NCBI RefSeq assembly: GCF_052089425.1
Contig: NZ_JBQCZW010000009.1
Coordinates: forward strand, 5,817 to 69,816
Source: Ancrocorticia sp052089425
Lineage (GTDB): Bacteria > Actinomycetota > Actinomycetes > Actinomycetales > Actinomycetaceae
Direction of reading: 5' to 3'
DNA length: 64,000 nucleotides
Shown here: piece by piece, positions 51,528 to 59,986 of the stretch
Position numbering within the stretch: position 1 is the stretch's first letter
Layout of the letters: each line of letters starts with the position of its first letter
The notes under the pieces: model-generated
What the model saw: the letters and a program-made list of their open reading frames with translations, nothing else
The model's database searches: none
What the model was told of the DNA's origin: nothing
Translations under genes and position numbers: made by a program

Positions 51528-53925
51528 ATGTCCCGCGCAAGCATGCGTGCGGGTGGGTCAATCAGTGCCGTTGCTGCGCTTGCGCTCAGCACGATGGGAC
51601 TGGCTGCATTACCTGCTACCGCCGATGAGCCGACTGAACCACCAACAGAAGCTCCAATTACCGCCCCAGCAACCCCCACCGAAGCGCCTGCGGAGGACGC
51701 AAAGGACGCCGAACTCAGCGACGACACCACGGCTGAGGAATCCGAATCCGCTGACGACGAATCAAAGTCCTCTGATAAATGACGCCACGGAATCGCCAGT
51801 TGCCGATGATGAAGGCGATGCCTCCGGCGATGAGGCCGATCCCTCTGCCGATGAGCAGAGTGAACCGGTTGAAGAGTCCGCAGTTGGCCCGCAGGCCGAG
51901 GAAGATGAGACCACGATCGACATTGTGGCGATCTCCGACTTTCACGGCCATATCGAAAACGCGCCATACCTGCAGACTTATGTGAAAGGTGTCAAGGCTG
52001 ACAACCCCAACACCTTGTTCGTCTCCAACGGTGACTCTGTTGGGGGCTCCGCATTCGTCTCCGCCATCGATGAGGATAACCCCACGATGGACATCCTCAA
52101 CGCGATGGACGTCCAGCTCTCCGCGACGGGAAACCACGAGTTCGATAAAGGCTACGACGATCTGATCGGCCGTATCAATGACAGGGTGAATTTCCCCTAC
52201 CTCGTGTCGAATCTTTCTCCGGTTGATGCAGATATCCTTGCTCCTTATGACACTATTGAGACGGCTGACGGCCAAACAGTTGCCTTCGTGGGTGCTGTGA
52301 CCGACCAGTTGCCTACGCTCGTGTCCCCAGCGGGCCTCGGAGGACGTTCGGTTTCTGATCCGGTTGCTGCCGTTGATGCTCAGGCGGAGCTGCTCAAGGA
52401 TGGCGACGAGTCCAATGGTGAAGCTGATATCGTCGTGGCCCTGATCCACGAAACCATCGGCACTTCTGACCAAGTCGGCGACGATGTGGATGCCGTGATT
52501 GCGGGTCACACCCACCATACTGAAGAGTCCACGACTGCCTCCGGTGCCGCAGCCGTTGAGCCAGGTTCGTTTGGCGAATTCGCGGGTCAGGTGACGCTGA
52601 CGTACGATAATGAATCCGGCGAAGTCACCAATTCTGAGTCCCAGATCGTCATGATTGTGGATACTACTGAGAATGACAAGCCGGTTCCTCAGTTCGATAA
52701 GGATCCTGACATCGATGCGATGTATCAGGAAGCACTTAAGACCTCCGAGGAACTTGGTGCTGGCGAGGCTGGCACCATTGTTGGTGGCGCGGATCGAGCG
52801 ACGAATACCGGAACTGATTTGGGTGCTAACCGAGGCTCCGAGATGACCGCTGGAAACCTGATTGCACAGGCATTCTACGAGTACTCTGAGCTCGATAAGC
52901 CAGCCGATTTTGGCATCATCAATCCTGGTGGGGTTCGGGGAGAAATCGACAAAAATAATGACGGCATCGTGACGTATGAGGAATCCTTTACGGCTCAGCC
53001 GTTCGGCAATACGTACGGTACCTTGGACATCACTGGCGCTCAGGTGTACACGATGCTGGAGCAGCAGTGGGCGGACGCTTCTACACAGACCTCTCGTCCA
53101 ATGCTCGCGCTCGGCCTGTCCGATAACATCAGCTACACCTACGATGCGGATGCCGAATTCGGCAGCCACATTAAGCAGGTGTTCCTCGATAACATGCTTG
53201 TTCCCAATGATGGCTCCGAGATGTACACGGTAGCCTCCAACGCCTTCCTTCTTACAGGTGGCGATGGATTCAACGTGTTCGCTGACGGAGTTGATTACCG
53301 TGACAGCGGTATGATCGATAATGATGTGTTCAACGAGTTCCTGCAGGATAACCCGGATTACACTGTGGACTACTCTCAGCGCAATATCGCGATCTCCGGC
53401 GAGGACACAATCTACCTAGGCCAAACTGCGTCCATTGATCTGCAGTCCCTGTCCATGACATACGCAGGCAATCAGCAACCTCTGCCCGAGACAGTTGACG
53501 TATCACTTATCCCGAGCTCCGATGCGCCCATCCAAGCGCGCGCCGTCGATGATGCTGTTGCAGTCGGTACCGCACCGATCGACAACACAGTGACCCCCGA
53601 CCTCAATGAGACCGGACAGTCTACCGTTGAGCTTGAGGTTCCAGCAGATCTTGAGGAAGGTTCGTACGCTCTCGTGATTGAAGCGGGGCCGACAGTGTTC
53701 CAGATTCCTGGCGTAGCTGTGAGTGAAGAACCGGCTCCTGAACCGACAGACGAGGCAACCGATAAGCCCACTGACGGCACCAGCCAGCCCTCCGATGGTG
53801 CGACCGATCCCGGCGAGGATCTTCCCAACACCGGCGCAACGGTTGCTGGATTTATCGTTGCGGCACTCGTGCTGATGACGGCTGGCGGCGTGCTTGTGGC
53901 ACGGCGCAAGTCCACTGACGCCTAG
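51528..53925 (+). pseudogene. Cell-wall-anchored 5'-nucleotidase, frameshifted after the signal region
   Basis: AAGGA precedes ATG 51528, which opens an 84-codon frame with a signal peptide (SAVAALALSTMGLAALPATA) and an acidic linker that stops at 51780-51782. The enzyme continues in the next frame from there: IVAISDFHGHIENAP, NGDSVGGSAF, ATGNHEFDKG and IAGHTHHTE (metal-binding metallophosphatase motifs), then the 5'-nucleotidase C domain with INPGGVRGEID and LTGGDGFNVF (base-stacking). The end is LPNTGATVAGFIVAALVLMT with a basic tail, a sortase signal. Skipping one base at GATAAATGAC joins the frames with the acidic linker unbroken on both sides. The enzyme would degrade extracellular nucleotides, feeding purine salvage. 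Confidence 0.82.
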
Positions 53926-53950
53926 CGCGCATCCATAACTGAATAGGCCT

Positions 53951-53977
53951 AAGGGCGGCGGTTCTTCCGCCGCCCTT
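53951..53977 (+). terminator. Terminator of the 5'-nucleotidase gene
   Basis: AAGGGCGGCGG and CCGCCGCCCTT form an 11-base perfect stem with a TTCTT loop, followed by TCGCTTTG, 25 bases after the stop. Confidence 0.8.
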
Positions 53978-54076
53978 TCGCTTTGCCACTGGCACAGTTT
54001 CGGGAGCTGTCGCAGGCGCATCCGGCACAGGCGCCGGCAGTCACATGCGGGCAAGCCGCCCGAGTAGGCTTAGACC

Positions 54077-54460
54077 ATGGCCAGACGGATTGATGTACAG
54101 GACGGCATGCCACTTCTTGGGAAGGCGGCCGCCGCCGGAGTAGGCGAGCTGAGCAAGAGTGACGCCAAGACGGCCGCCCGGTTTTGCCTTGAGGAGATAG
54201 CGGAACGCCACCCGGGGCACAGTGTAGAGATCCGCGTCCCGTTTGCCGGGGCCACGCAGGCAATCGAGGGGCCCAAGCATAGGCGCGGGACGCCTCCGAA
54301 CGTGGTGGAGATGGATGTAGCCACGTGGCTGCGCCTGTGTGTTGGGGAAATCTCATGGGAAGAGGCAGTGGGTTCGGCCAGCGTGGCCGCCTCCGGGATT
54401 CGCGCGGATTTACAGGAGTTCCTGCCGCTGTTTACCCGCGCAGTATTGGGCCGCTGGTAG
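54077..54460 (+). CDS. Sterol-carrier-family protein (actinobacterial, purF-linked)
   Basis: A 127-residue protein. RFCLEEIAERHPGHSVEIRVPFAGATQAIEGPKHRRGTPPNVVEMD is the signature of a small actinobacterial sterol-carrier (SCP2-like) family that is repeatedly found just upstream of purF. The C terminus (ASGIRADLQEFLPL) also fits. Its role is unknown; linkage suggests a part in purine synthesis or its control. TAGGCT lies six bases before the ATG with no ribosome binding site, another leaderless candidate. Confidence 0.82.
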   Translation: MARRIDVQDGMPLLGKAAAAGVGELSKSDAKTAARFCLEEIAERHPGHSVEIRVPFAGATQAIEGPKHRRGTPPNVVEMDVATWLRLCVGEISWEEAVGSASVAASGIRADLQEFLPLFTRAVLGRW

Positions 54461-54552
54461 CGCCTAGCCGCCAGCTCCAACGCACATGCCCCACCGGTTT
54501 CACATAGTGGATGACTGGCTACTGGAAAGTGGCCGCGATGTGAGAGCATGGG

Positions 54553-56013
54553 GTGGTGACTGCTGATGGGCGCCTAAGCGCTGAGCTATTCCCCGAAGAT
54601 AAACCGCAGGACGAATGCGGCGTTTTTGGAGTCATCCAACCCGGCCAACAGGTCAGTCAGCTCGTGTACTACGGGCTGTACTCCCTACAACACAGGGGTC
54701 AAGAGGCCGCCGGCATTGCCGTGTCCGGCAAGAACCAGATCCTTGTGTACAAGGACGTTGGGCTCGTATCTCAGGTGTTCAACGATCAGAGCCTCGCGGC
54801 TCTGCGCGGAGATCTGGCCATTGGTCACGTCCGGTACGCCACCTCGGGCGTGCGCTCGTGGGAGAATGCCCAGCCAACGCTCGGCCCCACTCCCTTCGGC
54901 ACTGTTGCGATGGCGCACAATGGAAACCTGACCAATACCGAAGCCCTCGTGGCTCAGGTTCGCGATCTTTCCGGCCCAGATCTGCGCGCCGAACTCGGCC
55001 ACGGCAGCTCCACCGACACCTCGGTGATCACCTCAATGTTCGGCTTGGACACTCAGGCCACGAGCCTCGAAGAACGCGCCCTTGAGGTGTTCCCCCAGCT
55101 TCACGGGGCCTTCTCCCTAGCCTTCATGGACGAATCAACGCTGTACGCGGCCAGAGACCGCCACGGTTTCCGCCCCCTCGTGCTCGGCCAGCTGGACGGC
55201 GGATGGGTTGTTGCCTCAGAAACGGCAGCTCTGGACATCGTGGGCGCGGAGTTCGTGCGCGAGGTGGAGCCCGGCGAGATGCTCATTATTACCGCGGACG
55301 GCCAGGTCCGTTCGCGCATGTGGGCCCGTTCCAGCCGCTCCGGCTGCGTGTTCGAATACGTGTACCTAGCCCGCCCCGACACCACGATCAATGGGACCAT
55401 GGTGAATTCGGCGCGCACGGAGATGGGCAGAGTGTTGGCCCGTGAACACCCCGTTGAAGCGGACCTGGTGATGCCCACACCCGAATCGGGCACGCCCGCC
55501 GCCATTGGGTACGCGCAAGCCTCCGGCATCCCCTATGGGCAGGGGCTCGTTAAGAACGCCTATGTGGGCCGCACCTTCATCCAACCCACCCAATTGGCAC
55601 GCCAGCGCGGCATCCGCCTCAAGCTCAACCCGATGCGCGAGGTGATTGAGGGCAAGAGGCTCGTCGTCGTCGACGATTCAATCGTCCGTGGAAATACTCA
55701 ACGCGCCCTCGTTGCCATGCTCAGGCAGGCCGGAGCCAAAGAAGTCCACGTACGAATCTCCTCCCCGCCCGTCCGGTGGCCCTGCTTCTTCGGAATCGAT
55801 TTCCCAACCCGGCAGGAACTCATCGCGAACGGACTGACGATGGAAGGAATCCGCGAATCGATCGGTGCCGATTCGCTGGGCTACATCAGCCTTGACGGCA
55901 TGGTGGAAGCCACGGGGCAAGTCCCCGGCAACCTGTGCACCGGATGCTTTACCGGAAACTATCCTCAGGGCTCCACCCCTGCCGAAAAACACGAAATGGT
56001 GAAACAACAATGA
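54553..56013 (+). CDS. purF: Amidophosphoribosyltransferase
   Basis: A 486-residue enzyme for the first committed step of purine synthesis, making phosphoribosylamine from PRPP and glutamine. The N-terminal nucleophile Cys in DECGVFG (about residue 22) would be freed by removal of a propeptide. The glutaminase domain shows IGHVRYATSG and MAHNGNLTN. The PRPP loop is VVVDDSIVRGNTQRAL near residue 372. The C-terminal Cys residues in NLCTGCFTGNYP may bind an Fe-S cluster, as in the Bacillus-type enzyme. The start is GTG with a poor ribosome binding site. The stop overlaps the purM start by four bases. Confidence 0.96.
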   Translation: MVTADGRLSAELFPEDKPQDECGVFGVIQPGQQVSQLVYYGLYSLQHRGQEAAGIAVSGKNQILVYKDVGLVSQVFNDQSLAALRGDLAIGHVRYATSGVRSWENAQPTLGPTPFGTVAMAHNGNLTNTEALVAQVRDLSGPDLRAELGHGSSTDTSVITSMFGLDTQATSLEERALEVFPQLHGAFSLAFMDESTLYAARDRHGFRPLVLGQLDGGWVVASETAALDIVGAEFVREVEPGEMLIITADGQVRSRMWARSSRSGCVFEYVYLARPDTTINGTMVNSARTEMGRVLAREHPVEADLVMPTPESGTPAAIGYAQASGIPYGQGLVKNAYVGRTFIQPTQLARQRGIRLKLNPMREVIEGKRLVVVDDSIVRGNTQRALVAMLRQAGAKEVHVRISSPPVRWPCFFGIDFPTRQELIANGLTMEGIRESIGADSLGYISLDGMVEATGQVPGNLCTGCFTGNYPQGSTPAEKHEMVKQQ

Positions 56014-57134
56014 CCAACGCGTATGCAGCAGCAGGAGTGGATACTCAGGCGGGCGATCGTGCCGTGGAGCTCATGAGGGCCGCAGTGGCCCGCACCATGA
56101 CGCCAGATGTGGCTGGGGGAGTGGGCGGTTTCGCCGGGATGGTGGACGTATCTGCGCTCAAGGAGTACCGCAAGCCGTTGCTCGCCACCTCCACGGATGG
56201 GGTGGGCACGAAGGTGGCCATCGCCCAAGCCATGGACATTCATGACACGATTGGGCAGGACCTCGTGGCCATGGTGGTGGATGACATCGTGGTGGTGGGC
56301 GCTACGCCGCTGCTCATGACCGATTACATCGCGTGCGGGAAGGTGGTGCCCGAGCGCATCGCCGCCATCGTGCGCGGGATAGCCGAGGCCTGCGAATACG
56401 TGGGCGTACCGCTTCTGGGCGGGGAAACCGCGGAACATCCCGGCCTTATGGGGGAGGTGGAATACGATGTTGCCGGTGCCGCCACCGGCGTTGTGGAGGC
56501 TGACAGCGTATTGGGAGCGGATCGCGTGCAATCCGGGGATGTCCTCATCGCTATGGCCTCCTCCGGCCTGCATTCCAACGGATATTCGCTGGTCCGCAAG
56601 ATCGTGGCGGACGCGGGGATCGGGCTGGAGGATTACGTTCCGGAGCTTGGGCGAACGTTGGGCGAAGAGCTCCTTGAACCCACCGCGTTGTACACCACCG
56701 CGTGCCTCGCGCTGGCGGAGGCCACGGACGTCCACGCCTATAGCCACGTGACCGGTGGTGGACTGGCGGCCAACCTTGCGCGCGTGATCCCTGAGGGGCT
56801 TCAAGCACGCGTTGATCGCTCCCTCATCCGCGTTCCCGCCACCTTCCAGGTGTTCGCCTCACTTGGGCGGGCCGCGTGGGAGGACATGGAGGACACGCTG
56901 AATCTGGGTGTTGGGATGATCGCCGTAGTTCCAGCGGATTCCGTGGGCCGCGCGCTCGCTTCGTGCCAAGAATCCGGGGTGCGTGCGTGGGAAATTGGGG
57001 ACGTTGTTGCGGGCGGTGCGAAGGCAGGGTTGACTAGTTCGCCTGCGGGTACTCGCGTGGCTACGCGCCTCGTCTCCGGTACCAAGGGCGTGAGTGCCGG
57101 GGTGGTCCGAATGTCCGGGGATTACGCGTTGTAG
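56010..57134 (+). CDS. purM: AIR synthetase (FGAM cyclo-ligase)
   Basis: A 374-residue enzyme that closes the imidazole ring, converting FGAM to AIR with ATP. AYAAAGVDTQAGDRAVELM is the N terminus, LLATSTDGVGTKVAIAQAM and GQDLVAMVVDDIVVVGATPL bind ATP, LLGGETAEHPGLM and SGLHSNGYSLVRKI are core motifs, and SHVTGGGLAANLARVIP lies at the substrate cleft. The ATG overlaps the purF stop (ATGA), so the two are coupled. No terminator follows; the dispersed GACGACGAC element begins a few bases after the stop. Confidence 0.96.
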   Translation: MTNAYAAAGVDTQAGDRAVELMRAAVARTMTPDVAGGVGGFAGMVDVSALKEYRKPLLATSTDGVGTKVAIAQAMDIHDTIGQDLVAMVVDDIVVVGATPLLMTDYIACGKVVPERIAAIVRGIAEACEYVGVPLLGGETAEHPGLMGEVEYDVAGAATGVVEADSVLGADRVQSGDVLIAMASSGLHSNGYSLVRKIVADAGIGLEDYVPELGRTLGEELLEPTALYTTACLALAEATDVHAYSHVTGGGLAANLARVIPEGLQARVDRSLIRVPATFQVFASLGRAAWEDMEDTLNLGVGMIAVVPADSVGRALASCQESGVRAWEIGDVVAGGAKAGLTSSPAGTRVATRLVSGTKGVSAGVVRMSGDYAL

Positions 57135-57138
57135 TCTA

Positions 57139-57162
57139 TTTTTTGACGACGACGACGAAGCC
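57139..57162 (+). repeat. GACGACGAC dispersed element, single arm
   Basis: TTTTTTGACGACGACGACGAAGCC directly after the purM stop and 26 bases before the next gene. The T-run plus GACGAC core plus AGCC matches the copies at 17311, 25444 and 40447; no TACGTA follows here. Confidence 0.45.
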
Positions 57163-57187
57163 GGCAAAATTACCTTATTATCAATCC

Positions 57188-58384
57188 ATGAATAATCGAA
57201 TGAGGAAGTGTGTGCCGGCCGCAATCGCCGCCGTGCTGCTGTTAGCGGGCTGTTCTGAGTCCGGCCAGTCATCGGAAGCAACGGCTTCTGCGCCTCCGCC
57301 GGCAACGAGTCCCACGCCGGAACCTACCGCAACTGAAGCGGCGCAGGTTGAGGCGCAGGGACCAGTGGTGCCCGGATACGCCTATGGGGAAATGCCACCA
57401 GTGCCGTTGTTTACGCTGCCGGATTTGGGCCTTTTGAGCGATTCGATGGATGGCTTCACGCTCGAGCTCAAAGAGCTGGTGGGGGATTACCCCGGACTGA
57501 CCATTTCGCCGGCCCGGTGCGATGAGGCGGGAACCGTTTCGGCCAACCAAGGTTCGGTTCTGCTCTATGGTGACGGTTCGGCCACCTACACGGGTGCCGA
57601 TGGCTCGAGCATCAATTTTGGGGATGGCTCTGGCGTGTACACCATTAACGGCGTGCAAGTGGTCAACTTCGGTGATGGCTCAGGAAACTACAGCGATGGC
57701 GATGTCTCTATCGTCAACTTCGGTGACGGTTCCGGAAACTACAACGATGCGGAGAAGTCCGTGGTGGTTGCTGGTGACGGATCGGGCAACTACACGGATG
57801 GCGAAGAAGAGATCATCAACCACGGTGACGGTTCAGGCAACTACACCAAAGGAGATGTCTCCATCATCAACCACGGTGATGGTTCCGGCAACTATGACGA
57901 TGCCGATATCTCCATCATCAACAATGGTGACGGTACCGGTTTAGTGGATGGCGAACCTGCGGACATGGAGCCAATCGATCCCGTTCCAACGCTCGGGAAG
58001 TTTCCCCCGATGGACGCGCTGGCTCCCGTGGAATCTTGTGGCACCACGATCACCCTAGATTCCGGTGTTCTCTTCGATCCTGACGAATACGTCATTCGCC
58101 CGGATGCAGCAGCAACCCTCGATTCTGTTGCGGAGGCGTTGAGTGATGCGGATGTCGAGAGTGCCGTTGTGGAGGGCCATACCGATAGCGTGCGCGATAC
58201 CGATTGGAACCAGACCCTGTCCGAAAACCGCGCGGATGCCGTGGCGAAGGCTCTGGAAGATCGCGGAGTGACTGGTTCGCTGGAGACCGTGGGCTACGGT
58301 GAAACCCGCCCCGTGGCGCCCAATGACACTGATGCTGGACGCCAAGAAAACCGGCGCGTGGAGATCTTCATCCCCGCGTTCTGA
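57188..58384 (+). CDS. OmpA-domain lipoprotein with eight 17-residue GDGSG repeats
   Basis: A 398-residue lipoprotein. MNNRMRKCVPAAIAAVLLL precedes the lipobox LAGC, then a Pro/Thr/Ala linker. Residues about 128-255 are eight tandem 17-residue units centred on GDGSGNY (starts at 57569, 57620, 57671, 57722, 57773, 57824, 57875 and 57926, each exactly 51 bases apart), a pattern suited to a beta-solenoid. The C-terminal OmpA/MotB domain follows, with VEGHTDSVRDTDWNQTLSENRADAV and NRRVEIFIP, which binds peptidoglycan. It should tether a rigid rod between membrane lipid and wall. TATTAT six bases before ATG 57188 suggests a leaderless start. Upstream in-frame codons run into the repeat element and are unlikely. 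Confidence 0.85.
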   Translation: MNNRMRKCVPAAIAAVLLLAGCSESGQSSEATASAPPPATSPTPEPTATEAAQVEAQGPVVPGYAYGEMPPVPLFTLPDLGLLSDSMDGFTLELKELVGDYPGLTISPARCDEAGTVSANQGSVLLYGDGSATYTGADGSSINFGDGSGVYTINGVQVVNFGDGSGNYSDGDVSIVNFGDGSGNYNDAEKSVVVAGDGSGNYTDGEEEIINHGDGSGNYTKGDVSIINHGDGSGNYDDADISIINNGDGTGLVDGEPADMEPIDPVPTLGKFPPMDALAPVESCGTTITLDSGVLFDPDEYVIRPDAAATLDSVAEALSDADVESAVVEGHTDSVRDTDWNQTLSENRADAVAKALEDRGVTGSLETVGYGETRPVAPNDTDAGRQENRRVEIFIPAF

Positions 58385-58411
58385 CGTGCCCAGTTGACTC
58401 AATTCAGCGGC

Positions 58412-58454
58412 TGCCACACTCGGGGTGTCATGAGATGGGACCCCGAGTGTGGCA
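58412..58454. terminator. Terminator of the OmpA-domain gene
   Basis: TGCCACACTCGGGGT and ACCCCGAGTGTGGCA form a 15-base perfect stem with a 13-base loop, 27 bases after the stop. Confidence 0.75.
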
Positions 58455-58472
58455 TGTCAGGGTACAACGAAA

Positions 58473-58500
58473 TGTGGGAGCAACTCCCGTTGCCCCCACA
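58473..58500 (-). terminator. Terminator of the DUF3073 gene
   Basis: TGTGGGAGCAAC and GTTGCCCCCACA (one mismatch) form a stem with a 4-base loop. On the minus strand it comes 15 bases after the DUF3073 stop and is followed by TTTCGTT. Confidence 0.65.
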
Positions 58501-58515
58501 CGTCACGAATCGTTG

Positions 58516-58728
58516 TCACGAGGAGTGTGACGGGTCCTCGTCGTCGTCCCCATCTTCGGCGTCATCTGCCGAAGAAACGTCGTAGTAGTCCTCGTAATCC
58601 TCGTCGTTGCCAGAAGCTTTCTCGCCTCTGAGCTCACGCTCTAGAGCCTGATAATCGGTCTCCGGAGTGTAATACTTGAGATTTCGGGCTACCTTACGCT
58701 GTTTAGCCTTTTGACGGCCGCGCCCCAT
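58516..58728 (-). CDS. DUF3073 protein
   Basis: A 70-residue protein starting MGRGRQKAKQRKVARNLKY, then TPETDYQALERELRG: the near-invariant N terminus of DUF3073, found across actinobacteria. The C-terminal half is a run of acidic residues and Ser. The strongly basic head and acidic tail suggest RNA or ribosome binding, but no role is proven. GAAGGGGG upstream supports ATG 58728. It stands alone between two terminators and the envelope-protein pair. Confidence 0.88.
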   Translation of the reverse strand: MGRGRQKAKQRKVARNLKYYTPETDYQALERELRGEKASGNDEDYEDYYDVSSADDAEDGDDDEDPSHSS

Positions 58729-58940
58729 GGCTCGACCCCCTTCATCTCTTCGTGGGGACAATCGTAAAGATCCCCCATGGACATATCCGTTCTCGCGTAT
58801 ACCTTACCGCGAATACTGGGGCTCTCGCTACGCGGCCCATCATGGCGCGTGCAACATCTCGCGCCCATTGGGCGTAAGGTTCGAGTGCTCGTGGATGGTA
58901 GTTCGCGGCGGGCGTAGGCCACGTTTCGCGCTGCGGGGCG

Positions 58941-59240
58941 CTACTTCTTGCGGCGCCGGCGAAGCGCAATCAAACCAATGCCGGCAAGGGCAGATGCGGC
59001 AGAGATGCCGATGTAAAGAATGTTGCCACTCTTGACCTCGTCAACAAAGTCCCTTGCCTTTTCTGCGGCCTCGTTCGCCTTTTCCTTTGCCTGATCCTGC
59101 GCATCCTGTGCGATGGCTTTTGGATCTAGCCGGCTGGCGAGTTCATTGACCGTGTTGGCCAGCTCCTCGCGTTGGCGCTTGAGATCGTTCTCGATTTGCT
59201 GTGCGGAGCGGATCTGATCCTCGCTTTTGGCAGGGCTCAC
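58941..59240 (-). CDS. DUF3618 membrane protein
   Basis: A 99-residue protein. IRSAQQIENDLKRQREELANTVNELASRLDPKAI is the DUF3618 motif (IexxR..La.tvdeL..rl.P). An Ala/Lys/Glu-rich amphipathic helix follows (AQDQAKEKANEAAEKARDFVDEV), then one membrane helix (about residues 75-92) and RRRRKK. It is usually encoded next to a holin-superfamily protein, as here, and overlaps that gene by four bases. The pair probably acts together at the membrane; function unknown. Confidence 0.85.
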   Translation of the reverse strand: MSPAKSEDQIRSAQQIENDLKRQREELANTVNELASRLDPKAIAQDAQDQAKEKANEAAEKARDFVDEVKSGNILYIGISAASALAGIGLIALRRRRKK

Positions 59241-59650
59241 TTGTTTAGTCCCTTCTTGATGGTGTCAATATCTTGGTCAATAGCTCCCTTAGGATCAACC
59301 ACGTCCTTCTGGGACTTCTTGAAGAACACTAATGCGATGAGTAAGAGAAGAAGCGTGATAGCCAACAAGATGCCGGCAACGATGAGGAATGCAGCCCACC
59401 ACGGCACAAGATTTGCGAACCCGGCTACGCCGGCGAACAGCAGCAGGTTGAATGCGAAGACGGCTAGAACTAGCCCAACGATGGCCAGTACGCCGCCGAG
59501 CCCAAGCTTCTTTACCTTCGCCTTGAGGTTAACGATGGTGAACTCGATTTCGTCACGCAGGAGCGTGGAAATCTGCTCAGTGACTCGGGAGATGAGCTCT
59601 CCGATGGTGTGCTCGGATTTTGTTGATTCGGACGGGTTATCGTTTGCCAC
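59237..59650 (-). CDS. Putative actinobacterial holin-X/DUF1469 family membrane protein
   Basis: A 137-residue protein. TIGELISRVTEQISTLLRDEIEFTIVNLKAKVKKLGLGG is the N-terminal amphipathic region of the phage_holin_3_6/DUF1469 group, followed by two close membrane helices (about residues 55-80 and 86-112) and a short tail. Despite the family name these chromosomal proteins are not phage lysis proteins; they occur with DUF3618 genes. The GTG at 59650 has AAGGAG 11 bases upstream; a TTG three codons earlier is too near that site. Confidence 0.8.
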   Translation of the reverse strand: MANDNPSESTKSEHTIGELISRVTEQISTLLRDEIEFTIVNLKAKVKKLGLGGVLAIVGLVLAVFAFNLLLFAGVAGFANLVPWWAAFLIVAGILLAITLLLLLIALVFFKKSQKDVVDPKGAIDQDIDTIKKGLNK

Positions 59651-59986
59651 GCTCCGCAACTCCTTTTCGATAGCTCTGCGCCGCTGGGTGCGATCCGCGG
59701 CGGCATACCCTTATTCTTGCCGAATAACTCGCACAATTGCGAGTATTCCAGTAAAAAGGCTCACGTGCGTTCGCCCACGGCATGCCAATACTTGCCCTTC
59801 TGAGATCTAGGTTACACAATGTGCGCAGGGGTGTGAGAGCGGCTGCTGCCCTATTCCGATTGCGCTTAGGGCGAGGTTTTGGCCAAAGAACGGCGAATTC
59901 GGGCTGTTCGTCATAGAATGGGACACGTGATGAACCGAGGGTGTGAGCTTTGAAGCGCCCTCAAGGGACGTAGAGAGGAAACACAA
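59651..59986. other. Gene-free region upstream of dps
   Basis: No coding sequence was recognised in these 336 bases between divergent genes. TAGAAT at 59914-59919 is a good -10 box for dps; the -35 is poor, as is common for stress-controlled promoters. Confidence 0.45.

Noticed and set aside
51496..51780. An open frame upstream of the 5'-nucleotidase domain that could be read as its native N terminus
   Set aside because: Its translation before the acidic linker is arginine- and leucine-rich with no signal peptide, while the other frame has a perfect signal peptide and ribosome binding site. It is a shadow frame.
55655..55680. GTCGTCGTCGACGA in purF as a copy of the dispersed element
   Set aside because: It encodes the conserved PRPP-binding VVVDDS of the enzyme and lacks the T-run and TACGTA, so it is explained by coding.
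59237..59650. Prophage holin
   Set aside because: Holin-superfamily proteins paired with DUF3618 are chromosomal envelope proteins in actinobacteria; no phage genes are nearby.
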